Assembly (NCBI RefSeq): GCF_029813835.1
Contig: NZ_JARVKV010000021.1
Location: 21,739 to 85,738 of the forward strand
Source of the DNA: Streptomyces sp. DH37
Lineage (GTDB): Bacteria; Actinomycetota; Actinomycetes; Streptomycetales; Streptomycetaceae
Length of the DNA stretch: 64,000 bases
Direction of reading: 5' to 3'
The notes beneath the pieces are model-generated. The model saw nothing but the letters and a program-made list of their open reading frames with translations. It ran no database searches and was not told the DNA's origin. Every line of letters begins with the position of its first letter. The stretch's first letter is position 1. A program made the translations under genes and the position numbers. This document shows, piece after piece, positions 51,381 through 60,887 of the stretch.

Positions 51381-52106
51381 TCACAGGGCGTGCTCGACGA
51401 GCCGCTCGTAGTACGGCAGGTGGTACTCGTGGAAGGCGCGCAGCCGCTCGTCGTTGTCGACGGTGACCGCGTACTCCCGCTCCGGGGCCCGGAAGGCCGA
51501 GCTGGCCATGACGTCCAGGTGCCAGCGCCGGTTCGGCCGCCACTCGGCGCGCTCGCCCGGCCGCCAGCTCAGGGCCTCGGGGACGTAGGGCAGGCCGACC
51601 CGCTCGCAGTACGCCGAGACCACCGCGGCCGGGTCGGCCAGCAGCCGCTCGGCGGAGACCACCACCGGGCGCTCGCCGGTGGTCTTCCAGGCCAGCTCGA
51701 ACAGGTCCCACTGGTGCTCGTAGCCGATCTCGGGGCACGTCACCTCGGGTTTGACCGCGTGGTGCGAGGCGATGGCGCGGGCCGGGTCCCGGACGATGAA
51801 CGTGTGCCGGAAGCCGGCGATCCGCTCCGGGTGGTCGAACAGGTACCGGTAGTGGTACTCCAGGGTGTCCTTGAAGAACACCGGCCGCCGCTCGCCCAGC
51901 GCGGCCAGGTGCGCCAGCAGCTCGCCGGGGGAGCGGAGCACGACCGCGTCCCCGTCCCCCTCCGGACCGGGCACGGACACCTCGCCGTGGTCGGTGAGCA
52001 GCACCAGCGGCTCGTGCACGACCGTGACGTCGCCGCGTTCGGCCATCATGCGCAGGAAGGCGGTGGAGACCGCCCTGGGGTGCGCCCACATGGCGATGAC
52101 GGTCAC
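51381..52106 (-). CDS. Sulfotransferase-like protein
   Basis: 241 residues. The N-terminal loop IAMWAHPRAVSTAFLRMM is a P-loop-like PAPS site of the branch that has WxxPRxxST, and the 3'-phosphate segment is FIVRDPARAIASHHAV. The middle has PVFFKDTLEYHYRYL. GTG 52106 overlaps the reductase stop (GTGA) with GGAG 8 bp upstream; GTG 52115 is an alternative. Its place beside the shell protein makes it the most likely cargo or partner enzyme. The acceptor is unknown. Confidence 0.85.
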   Translation of the reverse strand: MTVIAMWAHPRAVSTAFLRMMAERGDVTVVHEPLVLLTDHGEVSVPGPEGDGDAVVLRSPGELLAHLAALGERRPVFFKDTLEYHYRYLFDHPERIAGFRHTFIVRDPARAIASHHAVKPEVTCPEIGYEHQWDLFELAWKTTGERPVVVSAERLLADPAAVVSAYCERVGLPYVPEALSWRPGERAEWRPNRRWHLDVMASSAFRAPEREYAVTVDNDERLRAFHEYHLPYYERLVEHAL

Positions 52107-53086
52107 ATCGACCACTCCGTCGGGCGGCGGTCCCAGCGGTGGCCGCGCAGCTCGTCCAGCAGGGCGCGGTCCAGCCGCTCGCCGTCGGAGACGGCCAGGT
52201 TGGCGCGTACGTGCTCCGGCCTGCGCATGCCGGGGATGACGGTGCTGACGGCCGGGTGGTGCAGGATGAAGCGGAGCGAGAGCTCGGGCAGCGTCATCCC
52301 CGCCGGCAGCACCTTCTTCAGCCGCTCGGCGCGCTCGACCGTCGGGCCCAGGTTCTCGGGGCCGAAGTAGACCGCCCGCCAGTCGTCCTCGGGGAAGACG
52401 GTGCCGTGGGTGAGCCTCCCGGTGAGGCCGCCCTCGTCGAAGGGGACGCGGGCGATGATGCCGATGTCGTCGAGCAGGGCGCGCTCGAACAGCTCGTCCT
52501 CCGGCGCCTGGTCGAAGATGTTGTAGATGACCTGGACGACGTCGACCAGGCCGGTGTCGATCGCCCGCAGGCAGTTCTCCGGCTCCCAGCGGTTGACGCT
52601 GATGCCGAACCCCTCGATCACGCCCTCCGCCTTGAGGTCGGAGATCACCCGCTGCCAGCGCTCGTCACCGCTCCAGCGGTCCTCCCAGACGTGGAACTGC
52701 AGCAGGTCGATGCGGTCGGTGCCGAGGTTCTCCAGGCTGCGGTGGACGTACTCGCGGACGTGGCCGGGCGGGAAGACGTCGTCCAGTGTGTCGTCCGGGC
52801 GCGGCGGCCACTCCCGGTTCAGCGGCGGGACCTTGGTGGCGACGTACAGCCGGCGGTCGGGGTGCCTGCGCAGCAGGTCGCCCAGCATCCGCTCGCTGAC
52901 GCCGCGGCCGTACACCCAGGCGGTGTCGAAGAACGTGCAGCCGAGTTCGACCGCCAGGTCCAGGCAGTCCGGCGCCGTGTCGTAGTCCCAGCCGGTGAAG
53001 CCGCCGGGACCGCCCCCGATGCCCCACATGCCGTAGCCGATCTCGCTGACGTCCCAGCCGAGCCGGCCCATGCTTCGGTAGCGCAC
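52103..53086 (-). CDS. Aldo/keto reductase
   Basis: 327 residues of the AKR fold: VSEIGYGMWGIGGG, catalytic FFDTAWVYGRG (Asp, Tyr), LYVATKVPP (Lys), DLLQFHVW (His) and a C-terminal NADPH region FILHHPAVSTVIPGMRRPEHVRANL. It reduces an aldehyde or ketone with NADPH. The preceding gene encodes a synthetase that should release an aldehyde, so this enzyme may reduce it or act later. GTG 53086 with AAGGACGACA; ATG 53071 is also in frame. Confidence 0.93.
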   Translation of the reverse strand: MRYRSMGRLGWDVSEIGYGMWGIGGGPGGFTGWDYDTAPDCLDLAVELGCTFFDTAWVYGRGVSERMLGDLLRRHPDRRLYVATKVPPLNREWPPRPDDTLDDVFPPGHVREYVHRSLENLGTDRIDLLQFHVWEDRWSGDERWQRVISDLKAEGVIEGFGISVNRWEPENCLRAIDTGLVDVVQVIYNIFDQAPEDELFERALLDDIGIIARVPFDEGGLTGRLTHGTVFPEDDWRAVYFGPENLGPTVERAERLKKVLPAGMTLPELSLRFILHHPAVSTVIPGMRRPEHVRANLAVSDGERLDRALLDELRGHRWDRRPTEWSM

Positions 53087-53163
53087 TGTCGTCCTTTCGG
53101 TTCGTTCTCTCGGTTCTCTCGGTCCGTCCGTCCGGTCCGTCCGTCGTGTGCCCGCCGTGGTGC

Positions 53164-56100
53164 TCAGGCGGTGAGCGTGGCGCGGTAGGCGGCGACCGCC
53201 GCGTCCAGCGGCCCCTCGCACAGGCCGTGCCGCGCGTCGAGGGCGGCGCAGGCGTCCCTGGCGAACAGGCCGGGGTTGTCCGACAGCAGGTTCCGGAAGT
53301 CCGGTGCGCCGCCGGGGCCGGCCGAGGGCAGGGCCGCCAGCAGCGCGTACAGCACGGCCGCCGCCGAGTCCCTGTCGCCGTCCGCCGCGTCCCGCAGCGC
53401 GGCCGCGAACTCCTCCTGCGGCACCGTGCGCAGGGCGCGCGCACCGTCCGGCCCGGGCAGGTCGAGCGCGGCGAAGTCCACGCTGCCGGGGCGGAAGACG
53501 TGGTACACCCCGTGACCGGAGGGGCCGGCCGGGGCGGCGGGCGGCTCGGCGAGCGCGGCGACCAGCCGGGCGGCCGTCTCGTCCACGGGCGTGTAGTCGG
53601 AGGCCATCGGCACGCCGGGCCGCATGCCCAGCTGGAGGAAGGCCGACAGCAGCAGATGGGTGAGCGCGGCGGGGTTGGGCACGCCGTTGTCGGCCGCCGG
53701 CATCACCTCGCCCAGCCGGTGCACCACCACCGGCGCGCCCAGCCGCCGCGCCGCGAGCACCATGCGCTCGGCCACCCACTTGGACCGGCTGTAGCCGCTG
53801 GCGGGCGGGACCGCGTCACGGGGGTCGAAGTCCTCGCCCACGGGCTCCGCCGCACCGGCCGCGTGCCGGTCCAGCACACCGAGGGTGGAGATGTGGTGCA
53901 GCGGCTTGGGCCGTCCGGACAGGGCGAAGCGCAGCGCCTCGGCCGTGCCGGTGACGTTGGCCGGGCGGTGCGCCCGGTAGTCCAGCAGGAAGTTGACGAG
54001 CCCCCCGATGTGCAGCACGGCGTCGCACCCGGCGGCGCGGGACTCCCACTCCCCGCGCGGCCACCCGAAGCGGGGCCGGGACAGGTCGCCGCAGCGGGCC
54101 TCGACGCGCGCGGCGACGTCCGCGTCCCACAGCCCCTGCGAGCGCAGGGTGCGCATCAGCCGCTCCCGGGCGTGCGCGTCGTCGCGGGCGCGTACCAGGC
54201 ACACCGCCCGCGCTCCGGTGGACGACACCAGCTGGTGCACGGTCCGGGCGCCGACGAAGCCGGTGGCCCCGGTGACCAGGACGGTGCGCGGCGGCACCGC
54301 GAGGTCGGCGCCCGCCGCCCGCCGCGCCAGCCGGGCCAGGTCCGCCGGGAGCCGGGCGTCGCGCTCCATCAGCCGCGCTGTGTCGTCGGCGTTGTCGGCG
54401 CTCCCTGTGCCCTCGGCGTTCCCGGCGTTCCCTGTGCTCTCGGTGTGCTCGGTGTGCTCGGCGTGCCGGACGTGTTCGGCGTCCCCACCGGCGCCGCGCG
54501 CCCCGCGTCCGCGCAGGGCGGCGGCGAGCCGCTCGGGCGTGCGGTGCTCGTAGACCTCGGACAGGCTCAGGGCGGTGCCCGTGGCCTCCCGGATCCGCAG
54601 GGCCGCGCTCATCGCGGTCAGGGAGTCGCCGCCGCGCGCCAGGAAGTCGTCGCCCACCCGGAAGTCCGGCAGGCCGAGCACCGAGCCCATCACCTGCGCG
54701 ATGCGCTGGGCGGGGGTCCGCGGGGCGGGAGAGCCGGGTACGGCCGGTCTCGCCCAGGACTCCAGCTTGTCCTCCACGATGCCGCGCAGCGCGCGCAGGT
54801 CGACCTTGCCGCTGTCCGACAGCGGCAGGGACTGGAGCACGAAGCAGTGCCGCGGCACCTGGACGCGGGGCAGCACGGACGCCAGGTGGGCGCGGAGCGC
54901 GGCCGGCGTGGTGCCCTCCTCGGCCGCCGCCGCGACCACCAGCCGGGTGCGCCCGGCCCGCCGCACCGTCATGGCCTTGGCCTGGACGACGCCGCGGCAG
55001 CCCTCGGCGGCCGTCTCGATCTCGGCCAGCTCGACGCGGACGCCGTCCACCTTGGCCTGCCGGTCGCGCCGCCCGGCGAAGCGCAGCAGCCCCTCCTCGT
55101 CGAACCACCCCAGGTCGCCGGTGCGGTACAGCCTCTCCCCGGGAACGGACGGGAAGGGGTTGGGCACGAACGCCCGCGCGGTGCGCCCCGGATCGCCCAG
55201 GTAGCCCGCCCCCACGCAGGCGCCTCCGACCAGGATCTCGCCGGTGGCTCCGGCCGGCAGGGGCCGCAGCGCCTCGTCGACGACGAGGGCGTGGCAGTTG
55301 TCGATGGGCCGTCCCAGCGGTATGTGGTCGCCCTCGTCGCCCCTGACGCGGTGGAAGACCATGCCGATGGAGGTCTCCGAGGGGCCGTACCCGTTGCTGA
55401 TCTCCAGGCCGGGGACCATGTCGCGCAGCCGGTGGACGGCGTGCGGCACGATCTCCTCGCCCCCGACCACCAGGTGCCGCAGCGAGGAGATCCTGCGCAC
55501 GGCCGCGGGGTCGGCCTCCAGCAGGGCCACGAGCATGCCCAGGATCGCCGGGACGAAGTCGGTGACCGTGACCCGGTGGCGGTCGATGGCCTCGACCGTC
55601 CGCTCCAAGTCGAGGAACTCGCCCTGCTCGGGGACGACCGTCCGCCCGCCGGTGGTCAGGGGCCACAGCAGCTGCCAGATGGCGGAGTCGAAGGTGTGGC
55701 GGCTGTTCTGGAGCACCACCTCCTCGCCGGTGGCGCGGAAGTGGCGGGTCATGAAACGGAACCGGTTGGTCAGCCCGCCGTGCAGGTTGAGGGCGCACTT
55801 GGGGGCGCCGGTCGTGCCCGAGGTGAACACGCCGTAGGCGACGTGGCCGGGGCCGGGGACCGCACCGGGGCGCTCGGTGCTCGGGGTGATCCCGGCGGCG
55901 CGCACCACCGTCGCCCGCCGGCCGGCGCACACCGGCGGCCCGGCGGTCAGCACCACCGGCGGGTCCAGCGTCCGCAGCACCGTGCGCAGCCGCTCCTCCG
56001 GCCACACCGGGTCGCACAGCGCGAACGCCGCGCCGGTCTTCATCAGCGCCACCATGCACAGCGGGAGTTCGACACTGTTGCCCACCACCACGGGCACCAC

Positions 56101-56331
56101 CGCGCCGGGGCCCGCACCGGCCGCCGACAGCCGCGCGGCGAGCCCGTTGGCGAGCGCGTCGAACTCCGCGTACGTGAGGGTCCTCTCCTTCGCCCCCCGG
56201 CAGGTCAGGGCGGGACGGTCGGGGGTCCGGTCGGTCTGTTCCTCGATGAGCGCGGTCACGGGCCGGTAGGGGCCGTGGTCGACGCTGTTGCCGGCGAACT
56301 GCCGGATGGTGTCCGACACATCTGTCGACAT
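53164..56331 (-). CDS. NRPS-like A-T-R protein (adenylation, thiolation, thioester reductase)
   Basis: 1055 residues. A domain (25-545): YGVFTSGTTGAPK, HTFDSAIWQLL, NGYGPSETS, YRTGDLGW and the catalytic lysine in SDSGKVDLR. T domain (555-640): GGDSL. A low-complexity acidic/His linker of about 45 residues (AEHVRHAEHTEHTE, NADNADD-type) follows. R domain (690-1055): VLVTGATGFVGA, and Tyr-Lys in YSRSKWVAE. It activates one carboxylic or amino acid, tethers it and releases it reductively as an aldehyde or alcohol. No condensation domain. Asp at position 235 of the A-domain pocket suggests an alpha-amino acid substrate. Confidence 0.93.
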   Translation of the reverse strand: MSTDVSDTIRQFAGNSVDHGPYRPVTALIEEQTDRTPDRPALTCRGAKERTLTYAEFDALANGLAARLSAAGAGPGAVVPVVVGNSVELPLCMVALMKTGAAFALCDPVWPEERLRTVLRTLDPPVVLTAGPPVCAGRRATVVRAAGITPSTERPGAVPGPGHVAYGVFTSGTTGAPKCALNLHGGLTNRFRFMTRHFRATGEEVVLQNSRHTFDSAIWQLLWPLTTGGRTVVPEQGEFLDLERTVEAIDRHRVTVTDFVPAILGMLVALLEADPAAVRRISSLRHLVVGGEEIVPHAVHRLRDMVPGLEISNGYGPSETSIGMVFHRVRGDEGDHIPLGRPIDNCHALVVDEALRPLPAGATGEILVGGACVGAGYLGDPGRTARAFVPNPFPSVPGERLYRTGDLGWFDEEGLLRFAGRRDRQAKVDGVRVELAEIETAAEGCRGVVQAKAMTVRRAGRTRLVVAAAAEEGTTPAALRAHLASVLPRVQVPRHCFVLQSLPLSDSGKVDLRALRGIVEDKLESWARPAVPGSPAPRTPAQRIAQVMGSVLGLPDFRVGDDFLARGGDSLTAMSAALRIREATGTALSLSEVYEHRTPERLAAALRGRGARGAGGDAEHVRHAEHTEHTESTGNAGNAEGTGSADNADDTARLMERDARLPADLARLARRAAGADLAVPPRTVLVTGATGFVGARTVHQLVSSTGARAVCLVRARDDAHARERLMRTLRSQGLWDADVAARVEARCGDLSRPRFGWPRGEWESRAAGCDAVLHIGGLVNFLLDYRAHRPANVTGTAEALRFALSGRPKPLHHISTLGVLDRHAAGAAEPVGEDFDPRDAVPPASGYSRSKWVAERMVLAARRLGAPVVVHRLGEVMPAADNGVPNPAALTHLLLSAFLQLGMRPGVPMASDYTPVDETAARLVAALAEPPAAPAGPSGHGVYHVFRPGSVDFAALDLPGPDGARALRTVPQEEFAAALRDAADGDRDSAAAVLYALLAALPSAGPGGAPDFRNLLSDNPGLFARDACAALDARHGLCEGPLDAAVAAYRATLTA

Positions 56332-56386
56332 ATCTGTGCACTCCCTGCTGGTGACGGGATGGCGCGCTGAACAGGAGCTCCGCGGG

Positions 56387-57490
56387 TCACGGACGGGGGG
56401 TCAGGTCCGGGACCAGGGGGGCGAGCGCGGGTGGCGGCCCGTCCCCCACGGCGAGGGCGGCGAGCAGGGCGCCCGCCGCGGGAGCGGTCTGGATCCCGTA
56501 TCCGCCCAACCCGGCGAGCCAGCAGAAGCCGGGGGCGCCGGGGTCCGGGCCGATGACGGGCACGTCGTCGTCGGTCGAGGTCCGCAGCCCGGCCCAGGCG
56601 TGCCTGATGTGCCGGAGGCGGAGGCGGGCCACCGTCCCGAAGCGGTCGACGGCCCTCGCCACGTCCAGGTCGTCGGGCCGTACGTCGCCGGGCGGGACGG
56701 GGGTCGCGTCCGCCGGGGACAGCAGCAGTCCGCCCGACTCCGGCTTGGCGTAGAAGGTGTCCGCCACGTCGCAGACCATCGGCCAGCGGGCCGCCCCGTG
56801 GCCGGGCGGCAGTTCGGCGACGGCGGCGGTGCGGCGGCGCGGCACCAGTCCCGCCGGCGCCGCGTCCGCCAGCCGCGCCACCTCGTCCGCCCAGGCCCCG
56901 GCGGCGTCCACGACGACGGGGGCGGAGAACTCCCCGGCCGCCGTGGCCGCGTGCCAGCGGCCCCGCAGCCGCCGCAGGGAGAGGACCCGGGCCCCGGTCA
57001 CGACCGTCCCGCCCGCCGCGCGAAGACCGCGCAGGAAGCCCTGGTGGACGGCGTCCACGTCGATGTCGCACACCCCCGGCCGGTACAGGGCGCGGCCGAA
57101 GGAGTCCGGGCGCAGCGCCGGGCACAGCTCCAGGGCGCGGGACCGGTCGATCTCGACGGCCGGCTCCGGGGCGCTCGCCCCCGCCGCCAGCGCCTCCTCG
57201 AACAGTCCGGCGCTCCCCGGGGTCTCCAGGGCCAGGACGCCGAGCGGGCGCAGCGGTGCGGCGGGGGAGAAGCCCTCGGGCGGGTCGGTGTAGAAGGCGC
57301 GGCTGGCCGCGGTCAGCGCGCGTACCGCCGGGCCGCCGTAGTACTCGGAGAACACCGCGGCGGACCGCCCGGTCGAGTGCGCGCCCGGCACGCGCTCGGC
57401 CTCCAGCAGCGTCACCCGGCCGTGCCGGGCGAGGAACCAGCCGGCCGCGGCGCCCGCGATGCCCCCTCCGACCACCAGGAAGTCGGCCAT
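56387..57490 (-). CDS. FAD-dependent DAO-family oxidase
   Basis: 367 residues of the glycine/D-amino-acid oxidase family: FLVVGGGIAGAAAGWFLARHG (FAD), VVVDAAGAWADEVARLA, AGLRTSTDDDVPVIGPDP and WLAGLGGYGIQTAPAAG at the end. It should oxidise a C-N bond to an imine or a related amine. The ATG at 57490 is used; a GTG at 57499, overlapping the transporter stop (GTGA), is in frame. Lies between exporter and A-T-R genes. Confidence 0.9.
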   Translation of the reverse strand: MADFLVVGGGIAGAAAGWFLARHGRVTLLEAERVPGAHSTGRSAAVFSEYYGGPAVRALTAASRAFYTDPPEGFSPAAPLRPLGVLALETPGSAGLFEEALAAGASAPEPAVEIDRSRALELCPALRPDSFGRALYRPGVCDIDVDAVHQGFLRGLRAAGGTVVTGARVLSLRRLRGRWHAATAAGEFSAPVVVDAAGAWADEVARLADAAPAGLVPRRRTAAVAELPPGHGAARWPMVCDVADTFYAKPESGGLLLSPADATPVPPGDVRPDDLDVARAVDRFGTVARLRLRHIRHAWAGLRTSTDDDVPVIGPDPGAPGFCWLAGLGGYGIQTAPAAGALLAALAVGDGPPPALAPLVPDLTPRP

Positions 57491-57495
57491 GCCGC

Positions 57496-58950
57496 TCACC
57501 CCCCGCCCCGGCCGGCGGCGGGCCTGCCGGGCACGGCGACGGCCGCCAGCAGCAGCGACAGCAGGGTGATCCCGGCCGCCGCGAGGAAGCCGTGGGCGGT
57601 TCCGGAGGAGAGCGCCTCCCCGGCCGTCCCCGTGTGCTCCGCCGAGGCGGCCGCCGACCAGACGACGGCGCCGAGCACGGCCAGTCCCGTCGCGCCGCCG
57701 ATCTGCCGGGCCATGGTGAGCAGGCCCGACGCCGCGCCGGAGTCCTCGTCGGCCACGTCCGACAGGGCGGCCAGCGTCAGGGGGACGCCGGTGACGCCGA
57801 GCCCCGCGTAGACCAGCACGGTCGGCGCGAGCATCCCCGTGGCGTAACCGCCGGACTCCCCGATGCGCGACAGCCACACCATCCCGGCGGCGGCGGTCAG
57901 CAGGCCGCCGCACACCAGCAGCCGGGCGCCGAGGAGGGCGACCAGGCGCGAGCTGACCCGGGCCCCGGCGACCAGCAGGCAGGTCAGCGGGAGGTAGGCG
58001 ACCGCGGTCCGCAGGGCGCTGTACTCCCACACCCGGCTGAGGAAGAGGGTGAGGAAGAAGAAGATGCCGAACATGGCGGTGCTGGTGAGCGCCAGCACCG
58101 TGTAGACGCCCGCGCGCCGCCCGTCGGTGAACAGCCGCAGCGGCACCAGCGGTTGCGCCCCGCGCCGCTCGACCGCCACGAAGGCCGCCAGCAGCACGGC
58201 CGCGGCGCCCAGCGAGGCGAGCACCGGCGGACGCGTCCAGCCCCCGTGCTCGGACGAGCCGCTGACCAGCCCGTACACCAGCAGCAGCGCGGCCAGCGTG
58301 CCCGTGACGGCGCCGGAGGCGTCGAACGTCCCGCGCCGCCGGGGCGTCTCCGGCAGCACCCGCCGGGCGACGGCCAGGAGCACCACGCCGATGGGCACGT
58401 TGACGAACATCACCCAGCGCCAGGAGAGCCAGGCGGTGATCACACCGCCCGCCAGCAGACCGAGACCGCCGCCGGCCGTGGCCACCGCCGTGTACCAGCC
58501 GATCGCCCGGTCGCGCTCGGGCCCCTCCCGGAACGTCACGGCGATCAGCGACAGCGCGGCGGGCGAGGCCGCGGCGGCGCCCGCCCCCTGCGCCGCGCGG
58601 CACACGACCAGCAGCCACGGCTCGGAGGCGAACCCGCCCAGCAGCGAGGCGCAGGTGAACAGCGCCAGCCCGGCCGTGAACATCCGCCGTCTGCCGAGGA
58701 TGTCCCCGGCCCGCCCGCCCAGCATCAGCAGACCGCCGAAGGCGATGGAGTAGGAGGCGACGACCCACTCCAGGTCCGCGCCGGCCAGTCCCAGGGACCG
58801 CTGGATGCTCGGCAGCGCGACGTTGACGATGGTGGCGTCCAGCAGGAACATCAGCTGCGCCGTGGAGATCACCGCCAGCGCGGCCGACCGCCGGCGCGGG
58901 TCCCGCCCGTGCGCCGGGGCGTCCGACGCGGCCCGCGGGGCCGCCGTCAT
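57496..58950 (-). CDS. EmrB/QacA-type MFS exporter (14 helices)
   Basis: 484 residues with about 14 hydrophobic helices. Marks are the motif-D1 segment LDATIVNVALPSIQRSLG, GGRAGDILGRRRMF between helices 2 and 3 and the antiporter motif GGGLGLLAGGVITAWLSWRWVMFVNVPIG. Drug:H+ antiporters of this type usually export the cluster product and give resistance. ATG 58950 overlaps the ligase stop (ATGA). Confidence 0.93.
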   Translation of the reverse strand: MTAAPRAASDAPAHGRDPRRRSAALAVISTAQLMFLLDATIVNVALPSIQRSLGLAGADLEWVVASYSIAFGGLLMLGGRAGDILGRRRMFTAGLALFTCASLLGGFASEPWLLVVCRAAQGAGAAAASPAALSLIAVTFREGPERDRAIGWYTAVATAGGGLGLLAGGVITAWLSWRWVMFVNVPIGVVLLAVARRVLPETPRRRGTFDASGAVTGTLAALLLVYGLVSGSSEHGGWTRPPVLASLGAAAVLLAAFVAVERRGAQPLVPLRLFTDGRRAGVYTVLALTSTAMFGIFFFLTLFLSRVWEYSALRTAVAYLPLTCLLVAGARVSSRLVALLGARLLVCGGLLTAAAGMVWLSRIGESGGYATGMLAPTVLVYAGLGVTGVPLTLAALSDVADEDSGAASGLLTMARQIGGATGLAVLGAVVWSAAASAEHTGTAGEALSSGTAHGFLAAAGITLLSLLLAAVAVPGRPAAGRGGG

Positions 58951-60605
58951 CGGCGCGCGGCGCGTTCGTGCTCGATCTCCAGGCGCCGGCGCAGCGGATG
59001 GCGGAGGATCTTGCCGAGCGAGTTCCTGGGCAGCTCCCACACGAACTGCGCCCGGTCCGGCCACAGGGTCCGGGCCACCCTCTCCTCGGCCAGCAGCGCG
59101 TGCAGCGACTCCAGGGTGGGCGGCTCCTCTCCCGGCACCACCACGGCGCACACCAGCTCCGCGCCGGGCACCTCCGGGTCCGGATAGCCCACCAGGGCCA
59201 CCTCCTTCACCAGGGGGTGCCGCACCAGCACGGACTCCACGTAGAGCGTGGAGACCTTCATCCCGTTCGCCCGGGTGATCTGGTCGACGGTGCGGCCGGT
59301 GATGCGGATGCCGCCGCGCCCGTCGTCGCGGGCCAGGTCGGTGGTGTCGAACCAGCCGTCCTCGTCCAGGCACGCCTCGTAGACCTCGCGCTGGCCGAGG
59401 TAGCCCAGGCACTGCGAGGCGCCGCGCACCAGCAGCCGGCCGGTGTCGTCGCCGGGCTCGGCGTCGACGCGCACCTCCATCGACGGCTCGGGCCGGCCGT
59501 CGCTGTGCGCGGCCCAGCCCTCCGGGTCGTCCGCGCGGGTCACGGTGACCGCGCCGTTCTCCGTCATGCCCCACAGGGCGCGCACCGGGATGCCGAAGAC
59601 CTCGCGCATCTCGGCGATCAGCTGGGGCGCGATCGGCGCCGAGCCGGAGACGACCTGTACCACGCTGGAGGTGTCGCGCGGCTCCTTGCGCTGCACCTCC
59701 AGCATCGACACCAGGAACGCCGGCGGTACGTACGCCCAGGTGACGCGGTGCGCGGCCATCAGGTCCAGCAGCAGCTCCATGTCGCGGTTCGCCTCCTGCA
59801 TCACACAGGTGGCGTGCAGCAGCAGCGGCATGTAGCAGGCGTAGGTCAGCCCGGCCATGTGGGTGGCGTAGTTGGGGATGGAGACGACGTCGTCCGCGGT
59901 GAGCCGGTGCGGCACGGAGACCGCGAGCACGGCCGCGTGGAGGGTGTTCTGGCTGTGCACCACGCCCTTCATCCGGCCGGTGGTGCCCGAGGTGTACAGC
60001 AGCAGCGACGGGTCGTCGGGCCCCAGCCGGTCGGCCGGGTCGACGGCGCGGCGCTCCTCCCAGGGCGTGCGGACGAAGAACTCCTCGAAGTCCAGCGCGC
60101 CGGTGGCGGCGGCGTCGCCGACGACCACCCGGTGGGCCAGGGAGGCCGGCGCGGCCTCGGCCAGCCGGGCGCCGTAGTCGGTCCCGTCGAGGCGGTCGAC
60201 GGTCACGCACACCCTCGCCGCGCTGCGGGTGAGCACGTCGGACAGCTCGCGCACGTCGAGGGCGGGGATCACCGGGCAGCCGACGGCGCCGACGCGGTGG
60301 CACGCCAGGTACAGGGGCGTGAGCATCCAGCGGTTCGGCAGGTAGAAGGCCACCACGTCCCCGCGTCCGACGCCGAGTTCGGCGAGGGCGGCGGCGAAGC
60401 GCTCGACCAGGCGCCGGAGTTCGGCGTAGTCGATGGTGCGCGAGCGCTCCCGGCCCTCGTAGGCGATGATCGCGGGGTGCCCGCCCCTGCGGCGCGCCGC
60501 CTCGGCGAGGTCGTCGAGGAACGTCTCCTCGCGCCACCAGCCCGCGGCGCGGTACCCGGCGGCCTGTTCGGGCCTCGGCCTGACCAGCGTCTCCCAGTCG
60601 CCCAC
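58947..60605 (-). CDS. AMP-forming acyl/aryl-CoA ligase
   Basis: 552 residues of the ANL superfamily: LLYTSGTTGRMKGVV, WGMTENGAVTV, WFDTTDLARDD, RITGRTVDQITRANGMKVS and the C-terminal catalytic lysine in NSLGKILRHPL. It resembles cyclohexanecarboxylate or fatty-acid CoA ligases. It is the first gene of the operon that runs to the shell protein. GTG 60605 with GGAAGGGACC. It should activate a carboxylic acid building block. Confidence 0.9.
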   Translation of the reverse strand: MGDWETLVRPRPEQAAGYRAAGWWREETFLDDLAEAARRRGGHPAIIAYEGRERSRTIDYAELRRLVERFAAALAELGVGRGDVVAFYLPNRWMLTPLYLACHRVGAVGCPVIPALDVRELSDVLTRSAARVCVTVDRLDGTDYGARLAEAAPASLAHRVVVGDAAATGALDFEEFFVRTPWEERRAVDPADRLGPDDPSLLLYTSGTTGRMKGVVHSQNTLHAAVLAVSVPHRLTADDVVSIPNYATHMAGLTYACYMPLLLHATCVMQEANRDMELLLDLMAAHRVTWAYVPPAFLVSMLEVQRKEPRDTSSVVQVVSGSAPIAPQLIAEMREVFGIPVRALWGMTENGAVTVTRADDPEGWAAHSDGRPEPSMEVRVDAEPGDDTGRLLVRGASQCLGYLGQREVYEACLDEDGWFDTTDLARDDGRGGIRITGRTVDQITRANGMKVSTLYVESVLVRHPLVKEVALVGYPDPEVPGAELVCAVVVPGEEPPTLESLHALLAEERVARTLWPDRAQFVWELPRNSLGKILRHPLRRRLEIEHERAARR

Positions 60606-60887
60606 AAGAGGTCCCTTCCGTACTGGGGAACGAATCCGGCCGCCGAGCCTAGAGGACGGGAGAGGGGTCGCGGTACCCCTTCGAATAATGTTCTTCCCGG
60701 GTCCCGTGTTAATTCCCGGAAACGTGTCGCAAAAGCGACAGGAGTGGGCATGGCCACCCATCACGGGATAACGGGATTCCCTCGCTGTGAAAGGATTTGG
60801 CGCCTTGACAAGTGGGAAGAGGCGAAGACAGGCTGCGCCGTGCGTCCGATACTGTCTGTAGCGCACGAGAGTGCTCCTGGAGGCGCC
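60606..60887. promoter_or_regulatory. Divergent promoter region with an inverted repeat
   Basis: 282 bp between the minus-strand ligase operon and the plus-strand ATP-grasp operon. TGTCGC-AAAA-GCGACA (60725-60740) is a perfect inverted repeat in an AT-richer context (GAATAATGTTCTTCCC, 60683-60698) and may be an operator for both directions. No RTCAG boxes are seen, so control differs from the azoxy cluster. Confidence 0.45.
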
